Positions 57,155 to 64,000 of a stretch of 64,000 nt of DNA are shown here, piece by piece. Under the pieces are notes generated by a model. The model searched no databases, was not told the DNA's origin, and saw only the letters and a program-made list of their open reading frames with translations. Each line of letters opens with the position of its first letter. Position 1 is the stretch's first letter. Both the position numbers and the translations under genes were made by a program. The stretch comes from Ligula intestinalis (lineage: Eukaryota; Platyhelminthes; Cestoda; Diphyllobothriidea; Diphyllobothriidae): assembly GCA_036362985.1 (NCBI GenBank), contig JAYGXS010000001.1, positions 17,200,522 to 17,264,521 on the forward strand, in the 5' to 3' direction.

Positions 57155-57725
57155 ACCCTCGGTGACTAACGTCTACTTGAAGAAGTAGACAGCTTTAAAT
57201 ACCTCGGGGCGAGGCTGCCTCCGAATTGACAGAGCAAGGAAGACATTGTCCGCCGCACCGGTGTTGCTCGCTGGGTGTTCTCAATCCTTTGAAAGAACCT
57301 ATGGATCCAACGCTACATCGTAATCGCCACAAAGATTCGTGTATACCGTGCATCCACCCAGCCAGTCCTCCTCTATAAATGTGAATGCTGGACTTTGCGC
57401 GCCGAAGATTAGCGAAAACTGGGGCTCTTTGACCACCATGGCTTGAGGACCATCCTGCGAGTTAATTATAGTGACTTCATCTCGAATCAGACAGTTCGCA
57501 TCCGCTGCGATCGTATCGTGAGGATATATCAAGCCATTCAAGAAGTGCGACTGAGGTGGTTTGGGCACGGTCCTCGTCGACCGCCCCACTAGCTTTGCTA
57601 CGCTTCCCTCGATGCGGCGTAACAGCCTACCTGGAGGCGTCGAAGGGGAGAGAAACTGAAGACTTGGCTCGACGCCGTCCGTTAAGACATGGAAGCAGTT
57701 CTTGGACCTTCTATCAGGCATGATC
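57155..57725 (+). mobile_element. RTE-like 3' fragment (R7)
   Basis: 'EVDSFKYLGARLPPN', then the '..RWVFSIL.K' segment, 'RVYRASTQPVLLYKCECWTL' and 'LRWFGHG', then a run ending 'ggaccttctatcaggcatg'. Several stops and indels. The last part of the R2 3' end is missing. Confidence 0.72.
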
Positions 57726-57835
57726 ACAACTCTAAAAGTGCCAACACACCTCGCTTGTCCAAAAACCCTTACTGGAATTGGACGGCGTGGCTGAGAGAGC
57801 TTAACATTCTGTCTGCGCGTGTCAGACACGAAATC

Positions 57836-57860
57836 ACCCCCCCCCCCAAAAAAAAACGAC
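57836..57860. repeat. C13-A9 homopolymer junction
   Basis: A long C run directly followed by an A run. Length is probably unreliable in any assembly. Confidence 0.85.
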
Positions 57861-58039
57861 GCAGTTGACTTGCACACAAAGGAGGCGGGTGGCTCGGATC
57901 TGGCATGCATGTAAGAGAGGCCAGAAGCGCTTATCATTGACGTAAAGGGCACCGATCACGGGTCGGTGGAGGGTGGATTGGGACAGGTTTGCGTGCGTTG
58001 GTGGGGCTAAAGTTAGCCACGCAGTTTGATTGGAGGTGT

Positions 58040-58325
58040 TTTACCGCAGCGATTTCAGATAGAAGCTTGCGGTCTATCGATGACTTTATTGGTTTTACAG
58101 ATCCAGAGCGTAAATTCAGTATCGGTTTTTGTGTTGCGTGAGTGTGCTGCCTGAATAAGTGAATTCTTGTACTGTTTCACGTTGGCTGTCGTCGACAGTG
58201 ATGTGAGGGTAGTCGTATTCAGTGTAGGACGATGGTTGATGCCTGGCGCCAAGCTATTCGTCTGCCCAACGTTGAAGATTAGTTGGGGGAAAGACGCATC
58301 GGAGTCTGTGTCCATTCGTTAGTTA
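58040..58325 (-). mobile_element. Probable non-LTR reverse transcriptase fragment (R8)
   Basis: In one minus frame, 'YTEYDYPHITVDDSQRETVQ' followed by 'EFTYSGSTLT' resembles the segment after the RT active site in RTE/Jockey-type elements (...I..D...E.V..FTYLGS.L). A different frame is open for 86 codons but has no recognisable content. It is a separate family from R1-R7. Confidence 0.5.
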
Positions 58326-58854
58326 GAAGATTGCAGTCGGTCCTGTTGACGATACTGAATTCAGGGCGCTCATTATGACAGGCGTCTACTAACATGATAA
58401 ATACATGAGGCGGAAGAGGGTGGGAACGAGTACGCAGCATTACATCACACAATTAGTCATAACGAACGCTTGCGAAACTGTTACGTCGTGGAGATAACGC
58501 GTCCAGTGCACAAATCGGGAAAAGACCATGTTCCAGGTGGCCGCTGCGAAATAGCAGCAGCGAGACTCTACTGCGATTAGCACAGAATTTCCAGTTTCCA
58601 TTTTTGCTTGTAGAGATGGACGACTGCCGTGTTCAAGGAAATCCTGTTGGACTTGTCCTTACAGCTGAAACAGCCACGTGAATTCGCTCATCAGCCGAGG
58701 GTGGCCGCACTTGTAGAGTTCGGTCGTAATGTCGATGGATCCCGATACATGTACGACTCAATGTCAGCCAAATAAGATAGATGTGATATGCCAATGGCGT
58801 CTACTTTCTCCCTACGTTGGATCAACTCTCCCCTCCGCCCAATCCGTGTTTTTG

Positions 58855-59879
58855 ATGACGGAACAGCCCCTCCCGGCCACGCTGCTCCGAGTCCTCCTCC
58901 TCGCCGCCAGAATCGAGGCCAACCCTGGACCCTCTGGTACTGCTCGTTCTGCCGAGTCTGTCTGGGCCACCGCGACTGGTCTGTACGTTGCGGCTCCTGC
59001 AATGGCTGGTGCCATCTTAGCTGCAGTGGCCTCGCCACGGCTGCCGATTGGTCGCCCGCCTTCGCGTGTCCCAGCTGTCCCGTGCCCCCACCGATCTCCA
59101 TGCCTCCAGCCCGTCCAGTCCTGAACCCAAATCCTCTGGTCTCCGACCTTGCCTCACCACCTGGTCTCAAAATCCTACAATTCAACGCCAACGGCCTCCT
59201 TGGGAAGCTTGACCAGCTCCTGGCCTTCATGCGCTCGCACAGCATAGCTGTGGCGGCTATCCAAGAGACAAAGTGGTCTAACTCCACTAAGGTCCCTTCC
59301 TGTGCCGATTACACGATTGTCCGTCGCAACCGCGGCTGCAACAAAGGCGAAGGTTTGGCCTTCCTGGTGGACAAATCCATTGCCCATCACCAGCTTTCCC
59401 TACTTGGAGCCAATCCCACGGAAGTACTGGCGATTTCCCTTAACATTGGCCCGGCGCCGCTAACCATCATGAACGTGTACATCCCTCCAACTTCCAGTTC
59501 TTCTCCCGATTTCACCGCCTCTATCGCTCCCTACTTACCTTCTGGAGACAGTCTGGTGCTAGGTGACTTCAACGCTCACCATGACCTGTGGTGCTCTAAC
59601 TTGGCAGCCGACCCCCGAGGAGAAGCTCTGGCTGATGAAATAGAACAAGCCACCTTTGCCGTTCTCAACGAGAACAGCCAAACGCGTATCCCGACCAACG
59701 GCGCCTCCAGCTCGCCCGATGTTTCCCTCGCCAGTCTCAGTCTGGTAGCCTCCACCATGTGGAACACGGAAATCAGCCTGGGTAGCGACCACCTCCCCAT
59801 TGTGCTCGAATTGGCCACCGCCACCGAGCGTATTAAGGCCCCCAACCGGCACTTCATTAATTTCAAGAAAGCCAATTAG
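58855..59879 (+). pseudogene. LINE product, part 1: 2A-like peptide, zinc finger, APE endonuclease
   Basis: From ATG 58855 the protein starts MTEQPLPATLLRVLLLAARI and reaches EANPGP (to 58932), a 2A-like end. A two-base excess or one-base loss then shifts the frame to 'WYCSFCRVCLGHRDW', 'RCGSCNGWCHLSCSG' (C4HC3/PHD-like spacing). The endonuclease follows with its expected landmarks: LQFNANG, IQETKW, NVYIPP, GDFNAHHDLW (about 59562-59590) and LGSDHLPI. The part ends at NFKKAN plus TAG, which most simply replaces a Trp TGG, since the frame continues unchanged. Confidence 0.88.
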
Positions 59880-60537
59880 GCAGCGTTCACGACCGAATGC
59901 AAAGCCGAGATCGATGGCCTACCGCCTCCCACCTGTGTCCACATGGCGGAGCGAGCCCTTCGTCGACTACTCCTGGCAGCAGCAAGTCACTTCATCCCTA
60001 ACGGCCGCATTCCCTTTCTCCGTCCTAACTATCCGCCCGAAGCCTCCCGCCTGGAACGAGAGAGAGACGAAATACGAGCGCGTGATGCCAGTGACCCGCG
60101 CGTGGGCGAACTGAATGGCTTAATCACTAAGACTATCAACGATGGCAAACGCCAACGCTGGCATGAACTTATTTCAGATTGCAATTTCAGCGGCAACTCA
60201 GCTGCAACTTGGAAGCTTTTACGCAACCTGACAAAAACCCGGGCTGATAAATCAAACCAGTCTATTAGCTTTGGGGACGGCAAGTTCATTTCCAACAACG
60301 GTAAGATCGCCGCGAAGATGAACAAGCTGTTCTCGCCCCACTCGGCGCCCAGTCCCAAAAGCCAGCGCCCCCTTCTTCGCCTCCTCCATAAAGCCCCGCC
60401 CCCAGACATTTCCTTTTCGGCTGATGCCATCCTCACCGCCGTCAAGAAAATGAGAGCTTCGAAAGCCTTAGGACCAGATGGTCTGGCGCCTATCCATGTG
60501 CGCCACATCGGCCCGAAGGTGGCTGCCTACCTTGCGC
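59880..60537 (+). pseudogene. LINE product, part 2: linker and N-terminal RT
   Basis: Same frame as the endonuclease after the stop: 'AAFTTECKAEIDGLP', 'MAERALRRLLLAAASHFIPN', 'GRIPFLRPNYPPEASRLERE', ending in the RT-0/RT-1 region 'AVKKMRASKALGPDGLAPIH' and 'VRHIGPKVAAYL'. The KA.GPDG motif is the usual start of non-LTR reverse transcriptases. A one-base loss at about 60537 then moves the frame to 'ALFNLSLGTS'. Confidence 0.85.
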
Positions 60538-62233
60538 CCTCTTCAACCTTTCACTGGGAACTTCAATCATCCCTGATTGCTGGCGCCAGTCGATCATTAT
60601 CCCCCTGGTCAAAGCGGGTAAGGACCCCTGCCTAGCGACCTCTTATCGTCCAATTGCCCTCCACAGTCCATTGTCGAAGATCCTGGAATGGCTAATTCAC
60701 CCAATTCTGACGTCTGTGGCGGAAGTATCTTGCCACCAACATGGTTTCCGATCGGGTCGTGGAATTACAACGGCGCTTTTCGAGCTCAGCGACGCTATCC
60801 TCGAGGGCTTCAATCAACAGAAGCCCGCTTCGCGGACCGTGGCAGTCTCAATTGACCTGTCACGAGCCTTTGACTGCGTCCGCCACGATCAGCTCCTGCA
60901 GGACTTGGTCTCGTTGAACATCCCGACTGGCCTGGTCCGATGGTTGACGGCTTACATCCGTGGCCGTCACGATCGTGTCCTCTTCCGGGGCGTTCTCTCT
61001 AAGCCCCGTAAGCAGACCTGTAGCGTCCCTCAAGGCTCTGTGCTCAGCCCGACGCTCTTTAACATCTACATGCGAGAGCTCCCACTCCCCCGGGCACCTG
61101 TGCAAGTGGTATCCTATGCGGACGATGTTACGTTCTTTTGCCGGCACCATGACATCGATCAGGCTGCACAGCTCCTCACGGAGTTCATGCCTGTTGTCGA
61201 AAACTTCCTCACCCAGCGCGGAATGACGATCTCGGCAGCCAAGTCATCCGTAACTGTTTTTACGCTTGATCCGAAGGAGTTCAATCGTCACCCGGTCATC
61301 ACCGTCAATGGGGCGTCCTTACCGCTCGTCCGCAAGCCCAAACTCCTTGGTGTGCGTTTTGATCCGCTCTTCACGTTCGCAGACCATGCCAGGGAGACCG
61401 CAAGCAAAGTAAGCCGCTGCACCAAGGTCCTCAAGGCTCTAGCAGGCACATCCTGGGGCTGCACGAAGGAGACTCTGTCGACTGCTTTCAAGGCGCTGGC
61501 CAAGCCGCACCTCACTTATGCGGCATCAATCTGGTCTCCTACGATGAGCTCTTCCAGCCTCCGCCGCCTCCAGTCAGCCCAAAACGCTGCCCTCCGCACG
61601 ATCACGGGTTGCTATAAAATGTCGCCCATAGATCATTTTCATGCGGAGGCTTCTGTTCTACCGGTCGCCCATCACAACACTCTCCTTAGCCAGCAGTTCT
61701 GGTGGAGTTGTTCGCAACCCGGCCATCCCAATCATCACCGTTGCACCGCTCCCGAGCCCTGCCGCAACGTCCGGCCGTCTATTCAAGCACTCCACAAGGA
61801 AGCTGTTGCCTCGTCTCTCGCGGATCTACCTGTTGATAGCTCTGCCACCAAGACAGGCTTCCAGCGCCTCCACCAGAGAGTCGTTGTCGAGGAGAAACGA
61901 GGTTACCATCCCCCGGTCCTTTTGGGTGGCTATCCACCTCCGATTGCGGCCTCGGAACGACATCTCCCGAGGGTCACTCGCTGTACCCTGGCGCAGCTAC
62001 GCAGTGGCTACTACATGCTCCTTCGCCAGTACCAGCACCGGCTCGACCCATCCACACCCGACTGCTGTCCCGACTGCGGCGTCTCGCCACACGACTGCCG
62101 ACATCTGTTCGCCTGCAGTTCTCGGCCAGGCACCCACCTCACTCCCGCGGACCTGTGGCTCAAGCCGGTCGAGGTCGCGGCTTTTCTCCGTCTCCCAAAT
62201 ACTCCCAGTTTGGATTCCGGCGGGGATTCCTGA
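60538..62233 (+). pseudogene. LINE product, part 3: reverse transcriptase and C-terminal Cys/His motif
   Basis: Open for more than 520 codons. RT motifs in order: 'ATSYRPIALHSPLSKILEWL', 'HQHGFRSGRGITTALFEL', motif A 'VSIDLSRAFDCVRHDQLL', motif B 'VPQGSVLSPTLFNIYMREL', motif C 'VVSYADDVTFF' (YADD 61115-61126), then 'LGVRFDPLFTFADH' and 'HLTYAASIWSP'. The C-terminus has 'CCPDCGVSPHDCRHLFAC', a Cys/His motif common near the end of Jockey-like products. All catalytic residues are present, so only the upstream breaks disable it. Confidence 0.92.
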
Positions 62234-62265
62234 TCCAACTATGGGCTACGACACACACACTTTCG

Positions 62266-64000
62266 TCATCATAAGGGTGCAGCCTATTTGAGAGGGCAGC
62301 ATAGAGTCGAAATTGTTTGCGGGCACACTTCCTTTTCAGGTGATGGACATCTTCTTACGACAGCAAGCAAAGACGAGTATAGTAGTACTTGAGATGCCTT
62401 GGGTGCCTCTTCGATTGCCCTTCCTTTATCAGCAGACTCGCGCAATGGTGGAATAGCGATTTGCTATCACTGCAGGGGATTGGGACAGCATAAATTATGC
62501 AGTAGGAAAAACAAAATTCTCGGCCGTGGAAATTTAGAAGAGGTACTTAAACTCGCACAGTCAAGCACGACAGGAGGACAAAATGCACGTAACGCGTATT
62601 GACGCACACATTGTAGAAAATTTTTTAAACATGTTTAATTACTTAATATGTTTGCACAAATCCCGTGATGTGATGACGAGCTGGGAGACCACTCTCAAAA
62701 GTTTACGCGGTAAAATTCCCATTTTCCTAAATAATTTCCTCTTCTTAATTTGGGCGAGGTCTATACATCTTCAAAGAGGAGTCATTTTAAACAGCAGCTG
62801 TACCAGAAATTGTTTAAAAGCAACGACATTTCTACTGATGTTAAAGCAGCAGATGAAACCATATTGTCAAACTCGTAGAAGTGGCCTCAAGTTGGGACTA
62901 TTGCAGCTATCTGTCGACTAGTAACAGGGAAATGAAGGCCCCCAGTCGGCCAAAAGGCTCTCGCCTGCAGGTGTCTGCCTAAGGTCAACTTCGGTAACAT
63001 TTTAACAAAAAGCGAGACAGAAAGTTCAGTGGTGGGTCTTTCAGGCCTATTTACTCGCCTTTGAAAGTTGTCTGCAGCAAAAAAGGACTTTTAGAGCAGC
63101 AAAGTGCACCAGTCGCAGTGAAACGTGTCAAGGGGGCGTGGGAAGGGGGAAAAGAAAGTCACGGGAGCGTAGGCAATGTCCCGGGCTGGTGCGTGTGCTT
63201 CACCCAAAACATTTTAAATCACTGCAAAAGTCGACTGCTGGCTGGCAACTACAAGGGACTGTGGGATTTCATGAAAATTTATCCCCTCAGGGACTCAGTG
63301 CAATATTGCCCTGTCTAGAATTATGCCCCGAGCACTTTCATTGGTCCCAAAGTCAGGACTGTTTAAACATACATTGGCAGGTCTGGAAATACACTGACAG
63401 GTAAGAAAAGTACGCAATGCATTACACCATGCTCCACGATGTCCACCCGTGTCACTGGCAAAAAATCATTTTCCTATCGTGAAGTTTGGTGCTAAGGCCG
63501 TTTATTTAGCCTATTTACTACTTGCTGTCAGGCAGACGATAAATTACATAGAGAGATAACTATTGCCAAAATTGACCGAGCAGACTGAATTGGCCACTTC
63601 CTTCGTCCAGTTTCATTCAGCTACCAGAGCAGATCGATAAATGTCACGAAAATGAAAGTGAATAGTTTTAATAGCCTCCGATGGGACAGGAGCCGACCTA
63701 CGTACCTTCCGAACTTGAAAATTAGGGTCTAGTAGGCTGGCGGAGGATAATGCGCCAAGAACTTTCCTTCTAGTTTCATTTGCTGTTTAGCACTTCCATA
63801 CTGCCAATGGGTTATTGCGTTGCGATCAGTTGTGTAGGTTCAACACTAGAATAGTATGTCAAAATTAGTCTCGCGTATGCGGTCGGTAATTCCGATAGAG
63901 TGAAAAGGTCCAATCCCACGTGACAGTGGTAGCTTACTAATATAGGGGTAAGGAATTCCGTCAGTCTTCCCGTCAACCGCGGGTCGACTTGAACGGTGTT
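62266..64000. other. Window end; little recognised
   Basis: Short frames on the plus strand (62583-62921, 63061-63318) have no recognisable domain. A badly decayed SINE ribozyme/tail block lies at about 63565-63615 (minus: 'ctggacgaaggaagtggcc' then 'aattcagtctg'). The kinase N-lobe exons could lie beyond 64000. Confidence 0.45.

Larger units (their letters stand above)
58730..62265 (+). mobile_element. Near full-length Jockey/CR1-type LINE (2A-like, PHD-like finger, APE endonuclease, RT)
   Basis: One open-frame product is interrupted three times: a frame change at about 58933, a stop at 59877-59879, and a frame change at about 60537. Domain order is N-terminal 2A-like peptide, Cys/His finger, apurinic-type endonuclease, linker, reverse transcriptase, and a C-terminal Cys/His motif. 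The 3' end is a short UTR and a (CA)n tail at about 62250-62260, shared with the truncated copy at 52345. It encodes its own endonuclease and reverse transcriptase for target-primed insertion. The 5' boundary is not defined and no target duplication was found. Confidence 0.9.

Noticed and set aside
58055..58315. 86-codon minus-strand frame as a small gene
   Set aside because: A neighbouring frame on the same strand shows an RT-like segment (PHITVDD...EFTYSGSTL), so the open frame is a shadow of element R8.

Overview
The window looks like a gene-poor, repeat-rich piece of a eukaryotic nuclear genome with very long introns. I infer a flatworm, perhaps a tapeworm. The reasons are the Penelope-like elements with GIY-YIG endonuclease domains, the RTE-like non-LTR fragments, and a tRNA-headed short repeat with a hammerhead-ribozyme core that resembles the schistosome Sm-alpha design. 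No database search was run, so the taxon is an inference.

Two host genes are visible, both on the minus strand and both only partly inside the window. (1) A nucleosome assembly protein 1-like gene has two exons (9014-9105 and 3507-3648) separated by a 5.4 kb intron. (2) A type II phosphatidylinositol-5-phosphate 4-kinase gene has three exons (47341-47454, 38309-38723, 24852-25036) separated by introns of 8.6 and 13.3 kb. The last exon carries the stop codon. In both genes the splice phases on the two sides of each intron agree, which supports the exon borders. The earlier exons of the kinase (N-terminal lobe) and the later exons of NAP1 were not found and probably lie outside the window.

The rest is mostly mobile DNA in various states of decay. 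0-3.5 kb holds copies of a dispersed anonymous repeat. 3.6-9 kb (NAP1 intron) holds a telomere-like stretch and a head-to-head pair of ribozyme-bearing SINEs. 10-24 kb holds an RTE-like fragment, a foldback element with 55 bp arms, a diverged tandem duplication, several Penelope-like fragments and a well-kept ribozyme SINE. 25-38 kb (kinase intron) holds more SINEs, Penelope-like and RTE-like fragments and a cluster of tRNA-like units. 38.7-47.3 kb (kinase intron) holds another well-kept ribozyme SINE and a Penelope-like endonuclease followed by its own hammerhead-like motif. 48-64 kb holds a long DNA hairpin, a 1.7 kb diverged tandem duplication, RTE-like pieces, and a nearly complete 3.5 kb Jockey/CR1-type LINE. 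That LINE has a 2A-like N-terminus and is broken by two frameshifts and one stop.

The most interesting signal is the recurring hammerhead-type core in two unrelated kinds of element: the tRNA-headed SINE and the Penelope-like elements. In all three versions the predicted stem III is a palindrome, a feature associated with hammerheads that cleave as dimers. Activity is not shown. The SINE version has a recurrent C-A mismatch at the base of stem II that could weaken it.
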